This document shows, piece after piece, positions 31,840 to 43,127 of a stretch of 64,000 nucleotides of DNA (the first letter of the stretch is position 1; every line of letters begins with the position of its first letter). The translations under genes were made by a program, and so were the position numbers. The DNA is from Ailurus styani (lineage: Eukaryota > Chordata > Mammalia > Carnivora > Ailuridae), in assembly GCA_002007465.1 (NCBI GenBank), contig LNAC01000032.1:7122519-7186518 (forward strand). Direction: 5' to 3'. The notes under the pieces are model-generated. The model ran no database searches. It was not told where the DNA came from and saw only the letters and a list, made by a program, of their open reading frames with translations.

Positions 31840-32400
31840 AATACTTTTATGACATAACAGTAACTAACACGATTGCCCCAGACAATGTTCTAGGCTTTTT
31901 ACATGTATTAACTCATCTGATGCTTGTAACAATTGTTTGATTCTTGAAAGTGGGTATTGCTGTTATAGTTTTCATTCACACAGGAGGAAATTAAGGCACA
32001 AAAGGGTGAGATAAGTTGCCCAAAGTTATGTTCACAGAGAATCAGTCTCTACTGATTGATTTTGAACCAGGAAGTTTGGCTCCAATATCTGTGCTCTTTT
32101 TTTTTTTTAAAGATTTTATTTATTTATTTGACACAGAGAGAGAGATTACAAGTAGGCAGAGAGGCAGGCAGAGAGACAGGGAGAGGAGGAAGCAGGCTCC
32201 CTGCGGAGCAGAGAGCCCGATGCCGGCCTCGATCCCAGGACGCTGAGATCATGACCTGAGCCGAAGGCAGCGGCTTTAATCCACTGAGCCACCCAGGCGC
32301 CCAATATCTGTGCTCTTAACTAACATGATAAAGTTGTTCACCAGTTTTCCCATCTTGTGAGTGAGGAAGTTGAGTATGGGTTTCATTAGAGTCACACATC
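31840..32400 (+). repeat. MIR interrupted by a young SINE
   Basis: 'gttctaggctttttacatgt', 'ttaactcatctgatgcttgt', 'ggaggaaattaaggcacaaa', 'gataagttgcccaaagtta' and, after the SINE, 'tgctcttaactaac' follow MIR order. The SINE at 32,099-32,300 duplicated 17 bases of the MIR. Confidence 0.78.
32099..32300 (-). repeat. CAN-SINE, antisense, young subtype, inserted in a MIR
   Basis: Complete and close to consensus. A perfect 17-bp TSD, ccaatatctgtgctctt, lies at 32,082-32,098 and 32,301-32,317. Confidence 0.98.
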
Positions 32401-33069
32401 TATGAGTTGCCCAAGCAGGGAATTGGGTATGAGTTGCCCACCTATAGGGTGTGAGTTGCCCACCTACGTTCCATTACAGCACATTTCTAGACATTTCATT
32501 ATGACCCTAGAGACAGAGGTTTCCAAGAAGAGCCTATTTGAATCTCCATTGCCAAAAAGGTCAAGAAGATTCATCATATGAAGCACAGTAAAAGCAAAGT
32601 AAAGCTTTCCTGCATTTCAACAAAACCCCTTTATGTATCAACCTGTGATATTCTTTGTGGCTCCAGTCAACACATCTTAAGAAATATAAAGAAAGATGTT
32701 GTAGAAAGCCTAAGAACTACATGGAAAAAGGTTGGCGGAGTTGCTGTGTGAGGGCATATTTGCAAACGAGGCTGCTTCAGTCCAGGAGAACAAACCTGAC
32801 AATGAATTTGCCTAACATCTAAGAATTACAAAATGTATGATCAACTTTCAAAACAAATCCCAAATTACTGTTGAAACTTGACTGATTTAAGTCTTTAGAG
32901 TTTAGTCTAAATAAAAAGTTTTAAACGTTGGATAATCTAAAACTAATGGAAGTATCCAGACCAACTGGGATAAATACATGAATGTGGTTTTAAAGGTTCA
33001 GTAAGGGACACATATCCCTAATGTGTAATTGAGGAAAATTTGGCATTATTATTTGTTTCTTAGAGATAG
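32401..33069. other. unassigned sequence with a small imperfect repeat
   Basis: 'gagttgccca' occurs three times between 32,403 and 32,463 in an imperfect tandem. Otherwise nothing recognised. Confidence 0.35.
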
Positions 33070-33365
33070 ACATCCAAGAGCTTGGTGGCAGGAATCAGAC
33101 AGGTCTAGGTTTGAACCTTAGTTGTGCCTCTTGTTATATGACCTTGGACAAAATTCTTAACTTCTTAGTTCCTCAGTTTTCTCATCTGTATAATGGGATA
33201 CTAATGATCCTCATTTTGAATTAATTTTGAATTGAATGAAACTCATTGAATTTAAATTCATAAAAAGTGTAAAAAACCGAGATTCGTACATTGACAGGGT
33301 TCAGTAATTGTTAACTAATGTTATTAGTCATTGTGAATGCCCAAGATAGTATGAACTACTACTTG
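33070..33365 (+). repeat. MIR, near full length
   Basis: 'caggtctaggtttgaacctt', 'ttatatgaccttggacaaa', 'cctcagttttctcatctgt', 'ataatgggatactaatgatc' and 'caataattgtta'-like terminal sequence are in MIR order. An internal 'ttgaatt' stutter lies near 33,216-33,260. Confidence 0.82.
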
Positions 33366-33556
33366 TCCTTTGCCCCAGTCAAACTGGTCTCGGTTTTAGG
33401 AAGATAATGCAGAAGTATTTCAGTAAAAAACAAGATCTATTGTTCTCCCATACTATAGAACTTTTATGTGCAACCCTCTAGTGATATGCTAGGTTTGTCT
33501 GTGTTGGATAAAACCCGTGTCATAACTGTTACCAACAGTTTGCATTTTCTTTCTTT

Positions 33557-33589
33557 CTTTCTTTTTTTTTTTAAGATTTTATTTATTTC

Positions 33590-33628
<39 letters not shown>

Positions 33629-33767
33629 ATGAGTAGAGGGGAGGGGCAGAGGGACAAGTAGCTTCCCGGCTATGAGAGGAGCCTGATGTGGGGCTCAATC
33701 CCAGGACCCCAAGATAATCACCTGAGTTGAAGGCAGATGCTTAACTGACTGAGCCACCCAGCCACCC
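33557..33767 (-). repeat. CAN-SINE, antisense, with (GA)n linker
   Basis: Poly(T), 'aagattttatttatttcttt', about 16 GA units, 'gggctcaatcccaggacccc' and 'gactgagccacccagccacc'. No clear TSD. Confidence 0.92.
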
Positions 33768-33769
33768 CA

Positions 33770-34470
33770 TATACATTTTTTATCAGAGATATGAAGATGT
33801 TAGATCTGACAAAGATACGAAGAGCTTTCTTATTAAACCTGCATCCTCTGTGTTCCTTCAATGTGACTATATATTAGGCATGCAGGAAGGTTGCTGAATG
33901 AAGAAAATGGGTAAATACCTTGTGAATGGTTCAGCGACCCGGCAGAAAACTCCCATGAAGAATGAACTCTGGCTAAGGTGTTACCTTGTTCCTGATTGAG
34001 TCAGATAGAAAAAGGCCTGCAGAATATTAATACTAGGAAGCCAACTCTTCTGTGTGTCTAGGTTTTAATGGAACAGTGGTTAGAAAGTAGAAACCATCTC
34101 ATCTGAAATAACTTCCTGTGTGTACTTACAAAATAAGTGTGGGACCCCTTATACACACGCTGGCCACAATTCCAAATAAAACTTCAATAGCCCTGCCAGT
34201 TTAATGAGGAAAACATTCAATTTTGTTAGTAAAACATGAAGTTAGATGATTGTGTTTAGATATTATTCTTTTTCAGGATGGCTAAAGAATTTTAGATATA
34301 TACATGCATTAAGAATTAGTCAAAAGAAAATGTTAAAAAATTAGAGAAACTTTTACATTCATGCATTTGTATTGTAAGTAGGTACAATTTTTTTCGAAGA
34401 GTCAATGATACTTTGTAACAAGCACCATAAAAAATTTCATGTATTTCCACTGCAGTCCATACTGGGAATT
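33770..34470. other. unassigned sequence
   Basis: No gene or repeat identified. Confidence 0.3.
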
Positions 34471-34904
34471 TGTTTTAATCAAATAATTGTCTTTCTCTCT
34501 TTTGACAAAGACTCTCTCTTTGACCAAAGTTTAGTCAGACTCCTCCGAGCACTGTTCTCAACTAAGGCCTTAATCTTGGCCTTCCTTGTCTGTCTATCTT
34601 GCCCTAGCTGGGCTTGCATAGATTACGTTAGCAAGAATTCTCCCACCCTTGATATCTGATCACCCATGGTATATGATCAAGTTCCTCATCCCTACCTTTG
34701 CTGTATAAGTCCTTGACTTGCTTTAGCACGATTCATGTGAGGTCAGTTTAGTAAGAATGCCCCACCCTCTTTGTTTTTCCCATCCACTGACCCCCTCACT
34801 CTGCTTCGTGGTTATACATTCTCATTTGTCCTTGCTGGATTTGGAATTGAGCATGATCTTTCCTTTTATTGCAATACTCTTATTACTATAGTCTTGAATA
34901 AATT
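34471..34904 (+). mobile_element. possible ERV LTR
   Basis: 'tttgaccaaagtttagtcag', pyrimidine-rich tracts, 'ctttgctgtataagtccttg' and a terminal 'attgcaatactcttattact...cttgaataaa' resemble the U3-R-U5 organisation of a class I ERV LTR with a TATA-like box and a polyadenylation signal. The family is not resolved and no TSD was found. The 84- and 88-codon frames here would then be non-genic. Confidence 0.35.
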
Positions 34905-34907
34905 CTT

Positions 34908-34949
<42 letters not shown>

Positions 34950-34950
34950 A
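34905..34950. repeat. (CTAT)n microsatellite
   Basis: About 10 tetranucleotide units following an 'aataaattcttt' segment. Confidence 0.95.
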
Positions 34951-34967
34951 TCTCTCTATTTTGTTAG

Positions 34968-35062
34968 AGAACTGGAAACGACCTTAATATTTAATAGTAA
35001 GGGGGTGACTAAGTCAATTCAAAACCAAAATCTTTGAAATAGCATGCAGGCATTAATAAATA
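34968..35062 (+). repeat. possible old L1 fragment
   Basis: 'agaactggaaacgaccttaa' and 'agcatgcaggcattaataaa' recall the L1 ORF2-end motif 'aactggaaacaacctaaatg...tatgcagccattaaa'. Weak and short. Confidence 0.35.
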
Positions 35063-36779
35063 AATAATGGCAATGCTCCTAGAACGCCATTGTCCATACT
35101 CAATTAAGTGCTTTATCTGCCGGCCTCCGGGAGAACCTGAACGTCGCCAGAAGCCTAAGGCAACAGAGCTGCTCTTCGTCTTGCATCCCTCTCTTCATCA
35201 TTGTCTTCTGCAGTCACTTCCTCTGCTCCTCAGACTGCATAACAGAAAACTTGGCGGCTGCCCAGCTCCTCGCATTGTCAGTAAAGAGCAGGCCCTTCTC
35301 CCTTTCCTTCCAGAAGGGAGCAGATATCAGAGGAAACGCTTCTATCCTTCTTTCTATTCCTGTGGTGTGTCCCTGCTCATAGGAGGAGGACTGGTTTATC
35401 TTCCTGGTGACATGGAGCCACGACTGGTATACGCTGAGTTTTTTTAACCAGAGGTGAAGTCATGGCTTCAGAATGGGGGTCTCTCATCTCTTGTGGATCT
35501 GTGCTGGCCCTTGTCCTTTGTATTCTGGAAGTAACAGGCAAGACAAAGGTTTGTGTCTGGCAGCCCAGTTTGGTTCTAAGCCTGCTAATGGGTGAGTAGG
35601 TCAAGTGGAGCTACTCTGGGGCCCAGAGGTCTTATTTCAGGAAAGGCCTCAGCTGAAAATTGTGTGGCCCAATGTGTTACCAAACTCTTTGTTTGGGCAT
35701 TATTTGGTTTTACCCGACCTTATAAAATCTGGGCAGTACTTTGTTCTCTAATTGGATCCTTATGAACATTTGTCAGATTTTAGGAAACAGAGGTAAAAAG
35801 GCAGTGGTTTGCTGGTAAACTGGCTCTTGGTGGGGGGAGGAGAGAGGGAAGGGCTGGATCCGTAGCAGTTGCCGACGTTTGCCGTGTAAGTGCCCTATCA
35901 CGGTATGTTTCCAGCTCCTAACAGGCCGGTGGACACAGTTTCTGAGTGTTGAACCATCAGTCTTTGTGAATGCGTTCTGGCATACCTCCGGAAGGAGGGG
36001 AGCCATGAAGTTTCATCCCACGTGATTTACCACAGTGAGGAAACAACATTTTCACACTCTGTTTCCCACCTTCTGGGGAAAATTCTTAGTGGCCCAGCTT
36101 GTCTATCAGCCTTCTGTCCCTGGTTTTATCCACTGTGACTAAGAGATCATGGCTACATAGTAGAAGGAAGCATGGTTTTTGGAAGTCTGCTGCAATGGGT
36201 CAGAGAGGCACCTGGGAATCCGTGTGCGCTGGGATAATTTCCCACTCTGAGTTTGGGTCTCTCCAAAGCAGAACCTGCAACAAAGGCTTACTTTCAGTAC
36301 TTAGATATTCTTAGTACATCTAAGTTTATCTTAGAACTGGGACCCTGTAAAGCCGAAATACAGAGCCAATAGGGAAAGAGAGAAAGTTGAAGATATATCA
36401 CAAACTTTACAAAGCTAACCCTTCTGCTAATATTGAGTAACAAAAGGGCAATCTCCCCAAATAATAATACATGGAGAGAAATGAGCTGGGAGTTGCCCCA
36501 GGCCATCAGTGGGGCTTGAGAACCAATCCAGTGCAGATGAGGGGGAAGCCGAGAGAGGAGCACGAACCAATCCTGGTGACATCATTTGATGTCACTTGAA
36601 TTCCTGGATTCACATGTACCATGTGTCAGCTCTTTGGACTACTCTCCCTCCTTCTGTTTCAGTTGTGTGACCCAACACAACCTTTCTTTTTGCTTAAGCT
36701 GGTGGGAGATGTGTTTTCTGTCACTTACAGCTAAAGAGTTTCAGCTGTTAGACTTCCACCATAACAAAGATCCCATCTA
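35063..36779. other. long unassigned stretch, partly G+C-richer
   Basis: 35,100-35,640 has higher G+C and a 126-codon plus-strand frame (35,067-35,447). That frame shows no recognisable domain, and the sequence could be an old LTR or unique DNA. 35,640-36,779 shows nothing I can name. Confidence 0.3.
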
Positions 36780-36935
36780 GTTCTAGTTGCCTGTTGGTGT
36801 CTTCTCGAGGAAGTTGTTGCCTCCTTGAGGTGAGGGCTCATGCATCTCATTCACCTTGTACCCCCACACCTAACGGGGCACCTGGCACATGGTAGAAGTT
36901 CAGTACATGTTGGGCTGAAAGAAAACATCTATAAT
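36780..36935 (+). repeat. L2 3' end
   Basis: 'cctccttgaggtgagggctc', 'cattcaccttgtaccccca' and 'ggcacctggcacatggtaga' match the L2 terminus 'ccttgaggg...cctggcacatagtagg'. Confidence 0.7.
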
Positions 36936-36978
36936 AGTAATTTGGCATCTTCAGTATTGATTCTTTTAAGTCTATTAA

Positions 36979-37036
36979 TGCTTTTATTTTATTTTATTTT
37001 ATTTTATTTTATTTTATTTTATTTTATTTTATTTTA
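36979..37036. repeat. (TTTTA)n microsatellite
   Basis: About 11 pentanucleotide units, at the position of the poly(A) tail of the antisense SINE that follows. Confidence 0.95.
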
Positions 37037-37127
37037 TAAGTAGACTCCATGCCTAATATGGGGCTTGAACTTACAACTCTGAGATCAAGAGTCGTATGCT
37101 CCACTGACTGACCCAGTGGAGGCCCTC
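37037..37127 (-). repeat. short old CAN-type SINE, antisense
   Basis: 'aagtagactccatgcctaat', 'ggggcttgaacttacaactc' and 'gatcaagagtcgtatgct' are the antisense of a tRNA-like monomer. The TSD (attaatgctttt / actaatgctttc) at 36,974 and 37,129 is diverged. Confidence 0.8.
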
Positions 37128-37496
37128 TTACTAATGCTTTCTTAAACAATATACATGGGTTAATCTTTTATTCACGCAGAGAAGAAAAACGGGTGAAAAT
37201 TTATAAGAAAATTTGGTGAAATACATTGACTCTGGAAAAAAAAAAGATGATTAGAGTTAACTTTATTTAAAGATGTCCTATCAAAAGTACATCTCTTTAG
37301 GCCATTTTTTTTTCTTTCTGACTATAATAGAGTTAAGAGGCTAATAAAGGTATAGTTATAATAAATGATTGATTTTAAACTGTAACTAATGTAATAGAAA
37401 GATTCTTTTTCTGTTTTTTATTTGCATGGACAAAATTATGACAAAGAGACAATGCCATGATGTTGATAATATTTTATTTTGCTTAGTCCTAAAAGA
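37128..37496. other. unassigned AT-rich sequence
   Basis: No gene or repeat identified. Confidence 0.3.
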
Positions 37497-37504
37497 GAGT
37501 TATC

Positions 37505-37732
37505 GGGGGCAGCTGAGTGGCTCAGTTGATTGAGCATCTGACTCTTGATTTCAGCTCAGGTCCCGGCCTCAGGGTCGTGGGGTGGAGCCCCACGTCAGGC
37601 TCTGCGGTTGGTGCCGAGTGCGCTTGGGATTCTCTTGCTCCCTCTCCCTCTGCTCCTCTCCTTCTCTCCCCACTCTCGCGCACATGCACTCTCTAGCTCT
37701 CAAACAAATAAGTGAATAAAATCTTAAAAAAA
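37505..37732 (+). repeat. CAN-SINE, larger old subtype
   Basis: 'gggcagctgagtggctcagt', 'gagcatctgactcttgattt', 'ggtcgtggggtggagcccca', a long CT-rich linker and an 'aataagtgaataaaatc' tail. A short TSD (agttatc) lies at 37,498 and 37,734. Confidence 0.92.
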
Positions 37733-37857
37733 AAGTTATCATGAACAATTATGATCTTATAGATTAGAAACTCATAAAAGATAAGCTTATTGCATATTTG
37801 AAAGTTGCTAGAAGATATCTTAAATGTTCTCATCACAAGAAAAATATTATAATTACA

Positions 37858-37985
37858 TATGATGATGGATATTAACTAAAACTATTGTAGTGCTCATTTT
37901 GTAATATATGCAAATACCAAATAATCATGTTCTACACCTGAAACTAATATAAATTATATGTCAATTTATATCTTAATTAAAAAAA
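37858..37985 (+). mobile_element. L1 3' terminal fragment
   Basis: 'gatgatggatattaac', 'cacctgaaactaatataaat' and 'tatgtcaatttatatcttaa' followed by poly(A) match the L1 3' terminus. Confidence 0.75.
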
Positions 37986-39355
37986 AGAAAGCTTATTCCA
38001 TAACCTACTTCATTCCTTTATATTAAGACTATACCCCCTCTTCTCTATTAATTGAAAAGCTTTCTGGACCAGAATCTATAAAGTGTGAAGTTCAGAAAAC
38101 CCACAACTATTCACCCAACCATTCATTATTCTTTCTGCATTTTTGCACATAGCTTGCTGAATGAAAATTTAAAGCAATCTTTATGTGAAACCTTAAAGCT
38201 GTATATGATCATCCAGATTGAATCATGAAGCCATTATCTAGAATGCTCACTATATAGCTTTGCTTTTGACAAGAAACGGGAAGTTGTGAGCACTATCCAA
38301 ATCTATTTCTCCGGAACCTAACATTTAGAAAAACAGAATGCAGATAAACAAAAAAGAGGATATATTTTAATACTAATACATTGAGGACCACAATAGCAAG
38401 CTACAAACTCTATTTTCCTTTCAGAACCCAAATTCCAGTTTTCATTAAGCCAAAATATTGGCAGCTATTAAATTTCAGTCCCTAAATTAACCTCTTTTAG
38501 ACTATTGGCAAAAATTAAAAAAAAATTTTCTAGTCAAAATTCCAGACTGACCCTAAAGAGGAGCAAAACAAAAATATCTTCCTTGCCTTCAGAAATTGGG
38601 AGCAAATTAAGTCTCATAGAAAGAGGACTTTATGATTCCTTCTTCCCAGATAAGGGACCAACATGTCAAGGCTGGCTTCCTTCAAGTCTGACAATGCCGG
38701 GCTTGCTCTGGGTTTGCGAGTGGCTGTGTTAGTGTATGAGTTTAGTCTATTATGGAGGCTCAGCAGACTCTTCCCAGATGTTTTCTAGATGTCTAGAGAA
38801 TTGGAATGAGTAAATCATGACTCTGCATTTCTGTAATGCTTGTCTTTATTTGCGAATATTCACTTTATATTTTCCCTTCCAGGATCCTTTTGAAAATAGT
38901 TTCATCTTGATTAGTTTTGCTTAAGGTCATTTATGTTAGAGAGATTATTAAAATTGAAAAAAAAAACCAATGCTGTGATTCTTCAGGGTGAATTTGAGCT
39001 TATAGTGTTTTAAATGAATGAACCGTTCTGGTAAAAATGAAATATTTTGCCTCCCAGAACTTTTGTTCTATATATAAATATTTTCATGATTTCATATTAT
39101 TTTTCTTGAAACTGTTAAGGCTTAATTTTTTTGTTTAAATATAGATAGCAAACATTATATTTACAATTTTATGTAAATGATATATTACTAACTCTTTGAA
39201 CTATTTTCCAGACTTTTAAAAACCATTAAAAAAAGTTGAGCGGAACTAAAATGTCCTTCCTGTAATTAACAAAATTTTGTTTTAGGGTTAGATAGGTATC
39301 TGGTCAGAATGCAGGAAGGCAGCTTTAAAATCTAAAATCCTCTCAATTTTTAAAG
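37986..39355. other. long AT-rich unassigned stretch
   Basis: About 1.4 kb, repeat-poor by eye, without a gene. The frame at 38,505-38,732 has no recognisable domain. Confidence 0.3.
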
Positions 39356-39460
39356 AAATATCTCCTCTCCCTTCCTTCCTTCTTCCTTTCTTCCCACCCT
39401 CCCTCCCTTCTCCTTCTCCGTCCCACCCTGTCTGTCTGTCTTTCTTTTTCTTTTTTAAAG
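39356..39460. repeat. pyrimidine-rich low-complexity tract
   Basis: Irregular CTTCC/CCCTC/TGTC units followed by T-rich sequence. Confidence 0.8.
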
Positions 39461-39924
39461 GGATGATCTCAGTCTGGAATAAACATTCTTGCGAAACTGG
39501 CCAGGAATTTTGCCAAGCATAGGGTGTACACGTCAGCTGTTTTCTGGAAAATAATTGCACCATGTGACAATGTCTATGATTTTAATTAGTACTGAGGACT
39601 GCCTCCGAGGCATTTCATCAAGCCGGTCTTTCTTACACAGGCAGTGGCTTTTTAGTTCTTCAAATGCCGATTAAGCAGACAGATGACATTTGACATTTTG
39701 TAGAGGTGAAAAAAATAATTATTATAATTAATAAGCCAGAACTCACAGAACCAATAAGCCACTCCTTAAGTATACCAAAGCCTGAGGACCTGAGTGTGGA
39801 AGAGAGCAGGACCATCTTTAGGGGGCAGTGCTCTCATCACCCAAAGGAAACATTAAACTCTGTGAGTATAGGAAGGCCATTCTCCGGGGGAATGTTCTGG
39901 CATGTCTGGGGAGCTTGTCATACA
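39461..39924. other. unassigned sequence
   Basis: No gene or repeat identified. Confidence 0.3.
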
Positions 39925-39940
39925 GAGCTTCCAAGGTTTA

Positions 39941-40139
39941 TTTATGTATTTATTTTTAAAAGATTTTATTTTATTTATTCGACAGAGAGAGATAGACAGC
40001 AGGAGAGGGAACACAAGCGGGGGAGGGTAGAGAGAGAGAAGCAGGCTCCAAGGGGAGCCTGACTGCCGGCTCACTCCCTGGGATCATGACCTGAGCCTAA
40101 GACAGACCCTTAATAACTGAGCCACCCAGGTGCCCCATG
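39941..40139 (-). repeat. CAN-SINE, antisense
   Basis: 'aaagattttattttatttat', GA linker, 'gggatcatgacctgagccta' and 'gagccacccaggtgcccc'. A small deletion shortens the middle. A perfect 16-bp TSD, gagcttccaaggttta, lies at 39,925-39,940 and 40,140-40,155. Confidence 0.96.
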
Positions 40140-40155
40140 GAGCTTCCAAGGTTTA

Positions 40156-42124
40156 ATCAGTCGTCTGGGGTCTGTTGTATTTCCAGGATACTTACGTATG
40201 TTTGTGTGTTAAATTCAAGAGGTCTTAATTCCAAGACCAGAGAAAAGAGCCACCCCGTGAAACTGCCTTGAGGACAACACATCCAGAAATTCACAAACCT
40301 GAGAATAATGTGTTTCCAGTAGTGCTGAAGTGAGGAAGGGAAGCTCTGTTTCCTCTTTCCACAGCTGTTCCCCTAATATCACTGCAAGATGACTAAAGAT
40401 TAGGACGAGAAGTGTGCATCTGACAAGGAAGGCAATTTATAGTCCTTACTCCGTGTCACTCAGTATCAACGTGATTTTGTAATAGAACAAAACACATATC
40501 TGTGTACTGTTTTTATATGTTTTCTGTGTGAGTAAAGGTGATTAGTCAGTTTTCATCGGAGGCTTTGAGGAGGCCGGAAAGCCATACTTCTGTGGGTGAA
40601 TATGATCTCCTGTCCGAGGTGGGAATCCCTGATGTTAGGTGCTCTGGGAAGAGGAGGTTCTCAGACTGAAACTGGACTGACATAGGTTGGAGGAAGGAAT
40701 TCCCTTCCTCTTCTGGGTCACTTAGTCTAACTGTACCAGACAACACTCATCACTTAAGTGCTGGAACCTGACCCAGCCAGGCTTCAAGGAGTACACGTCA
40801 TAATGGACAAGCTATGTCATCTACGGAAAGAATCACTTTGCCCTGCCTACCCCAGAATTTAAGAATGCCGCTTTTTCCTGTTTTCTGCCTGGTTCCTCCC
40901 TCTATTCCTTAGTGCAAGAAGTTAGACAAGAAGTTCAATATGAATACATTGTCAAGACATGCTTTGCATTGCTTAAGAAACCTAGGTCTTATTCAGTCCA
41001 GGAAATCTGGGGGAGGTTTGCAGTGTGCAGGCTGCGTTGTTCTGTATACCTTGTCATTTCCCAGGTTGGTCCTGTGGAGCATTCAGAGTGGGAAGACTTC
41101 GTGATTTCTGCTCTGGCCTAAACTCGGCGACAGGGACGTCTGCTGAGGTTTCTAAGGCTAAACCCAAGGGCCTAGACACCCATAGTGTACCCGAGAAACT
41201 GTCATGTTGGGGGATGGAATCTGGGCAGGGTCTTGGTCTCCATCTCTGGGGGGGTGGTCTGTGGAAACATGCAGTCTTGGTCCTCTCTCTCATCCTGGGG
41301 GTCGGGGGGCGGGGCTGCTCCCCTGCCTGGGCTCAGATGTTTACCTCTCTACCCAGTGTGGCTGCCCCTTTTAGGGCAATTTACCCTAATCACCTAATCA
41401 CTTCTAAACAAAAGTACAACTTTTTTTTTTTTTTGAGGAAGGGATTATTAGTGAGGATTACTTCTACTTTTCCACTGTTTAGCTTCTGAACAGAAAAAAA
41501 GTACAGTTCGCTGCCACCTTCTACCCTACAATGCTATCTCCAAGGGAATCAACTAGGATTCCACCAGGATTTGGGAGGAAATTAGAATGGGGTGGGGAGG
41601 GAGGGACATGATTTAATTTTCTCCTAGGGACTACTCAAAAACCAAGGGATGAGTTAAATCTTTTCACATATTCCCCCTGATGGAGCTAGTATGATTCTGT
41701 TTCCATCACATCTCCTATGGTTATTCCTTTTTACTTAGTCAAATCTCCTTTAAATATGCTGGCCCTGTTGCAGTTTTTCTTGTTGGTATTAAAGGAAGGG
41801 TCTTTGACCAAAATTGGGTGAGCATGTTAAAGGTGAAAGGTCATTCTCATTTTCCTCATCTTAAACCCACCTAGGAGTGGGAGGTGTCAGAAGTGAGTTC
41901 CCTCAGGAGAAATTAATCTGTCAACTTGAGATGGGGCTTCATGCCTCTGCTATTCTTTTTTCATGTGGCAATCTTTTGACCATTTGGGAAGATCAGATTT
42001 TATTTATATTAAGGAAGAGACACATTTTTTTTTTTTTTTACAAAAAGCCATGGCTGTGCTGGATTCCCATGTATTATGTGGCACTTGCTGTTACAACTAG
42101 GAAAACTTCCTAAATCATGCATCC
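40156..42124. other. long unassigned stretch with a G+C-richer core
   Basis: 41,050-41,370 is G+C-richer and contains a G-rich run with a GC-box-like element (ggggcggggc) at about 41,307-41,316. Open frames on both strands here (up to 154 codons) have no recognisable domains. Flanking DNA is ordinary. Confidence 0.35.
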
Positions 42125-42143
42125 TATATTTGTGTTTCTTTTT

Positions 42144-42200
42144 CTTCCTTCCTTCCTTCCTTCCTTCCTTCCTTCCTTCCTTCCTTCCTTCCTTCCTTTC
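42144..42200. repeat. (TTCC)n microsatellite
   Basis: About 13 TTCC units turning into TTTC, at the tail of the following antisense SINE. Confidence 0.95.
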
Positions 42201-42420
42201 TTTCTTTCCTCTTCTTCTTTTTTTTTTTTTTAGGTTTTATTTATTTATCTTAGCGAGAGAGAGAGCAAGTGAGTGGGGAGAGGGGCAGAGGGGGAGGGAG
42301 AGGGACAGGAGAGAATCTCAAGAGGAGCCTGACCTGGGGCTTCATCTCAGGACTCTGAGATCACGCCCTGACCCAAAACCAAGACTCAGAAGCTTAACCG
42401 ACTGAGCCACCCAGATGACC
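42201..42420 (-). repeat. CAN-SINE, antisense, older subtype
   Basis: 'aggttttatttatttatctt', GA/G linker, 'ggcttcatctcaggactctg' and 'gactgagccacccagatgac'. The TSD tatttgtgtttc lies at 42,127 (before the expanded tail) and 42,423. Confidence 0.92.
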
Positions 42421-42436
42421 CTGTATTTGTGTTTCA

Positions 42437-43030
42437 AGGTGACATGGCATTTCTTTCTGGCAGGAGAAATTAAGAAGAATCCTTTGCCTCAGAGCCTCAG
42501 ATAAAAAGGAAGCGGGCTGTTAGTCACAGGTTTCCTCCCCCCACCTCCGTATTTCTTTCTTTACTTGTTAAAACAGTATACGAGTGAATCCAAGCTAACT
42601 AGTTGCATGAATTTTTCATTTCTGCCTCTAAGTCATGACTTAGTCAAGTTTTGTTAATTAGTAACTATGTTTAAAGAGTCACTACAGCTGGATTTTTTTT
42701 TTTTTTTGGTGCTAATCACAGGACTTTGATAGAAACAGAAAATTTGTGAGGTTCTGTTTTCTAGGTTGGATATTTTAATAAATGAAATTAGTAGTTATTT
42801 TAATATTTTGCTTCTATTTGAGAACGAAATGATGACTAAAGCTATGAGAAATAGGTCATTTTAAAAAATACGACCAAACTGTTGCAAATATTTTAAAAAC
42901 ATGAAAAACTGTGGTATATTTTCTTTACTTTTGAACTAGATTTATAGATATTTCAATTAAAAAGACGAACAAGTACGCTTGAATGTGACTAACTTCCAAC
43001 TCTTGGTTTCAAGGTCGTTTTAAAAAGAAA
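42437..43030. other. unassigned AT-rich sequence
   Basis: Repeat-poor by eye; no gene. Confidence 0.3.
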
Positions 43031-43032
43031 TC

Positions 43033-43051
43033 TACTGCCACCTAGCGTCTA
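43033..43051 (-). promoter_or_regulatory. CTCF-like motif, strong
   Basis: The minus strand reads 'tagacgctaggtggcagta', agreeing with about 16 of 19 positions of the CTCF consensus, including the complete 'CTAGGTGGCAGTA' side. No SINE or L1 sequence is recognisable around it. Confidence 0.5.
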
Positions 43052-43088
43052 ACTCCTAAAATGACTGAATTACTGTATTTAGCAATAT

Positions 43089-43107
43089 TTGCAAACTGGT
43101 GGCGCTT
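43089..43107 (+). promoter_or_regulatory. CTCF-like motif, moderate
   Basis: 'ttgcaaactggtggcgctt' agrees with about 14 of 19 consensus positions, with an intact 'GGTGGCGCT' core. It lies one base from the stronger motif at 43,109. Confidence 0.4.
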
Positions 43108-43108
43108 G

Positions 43109-43127
43109 GTGCCGCGTGGTGGCGCTA
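43109..43127 (+). promoter_or_regulatory. CTCF-like motif, strong
   Basis: 'gtgccgcgtggtggcgcta' carries the CCGCGNGGNGGC core described for CTCF and matches the whole right half of the consensus. CpGs inside the core could make binding methylation-sensitive. Confidence 0.5.

Noticed and set aside
32403..32465. Three 'gagttgccca' repeats as a CRISPR-like array
   Set aside because: Only three imperfect units with irregular spacing in mammalian DNA; a local slippage duplication is sufficient.
35067..35447. 126-codon plus-strand frame
   Set aside because: No recognisable protein; begins beside a possible L1 fragment and ends without gene context. Kept only as an unassigned stretch.
41025..41489. 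154-codon plus-strand frame in a G+C-richer patch
   Set aside because: No recognisable domain, overlapping open frames on both strands, and no splice or polyadenylation context.
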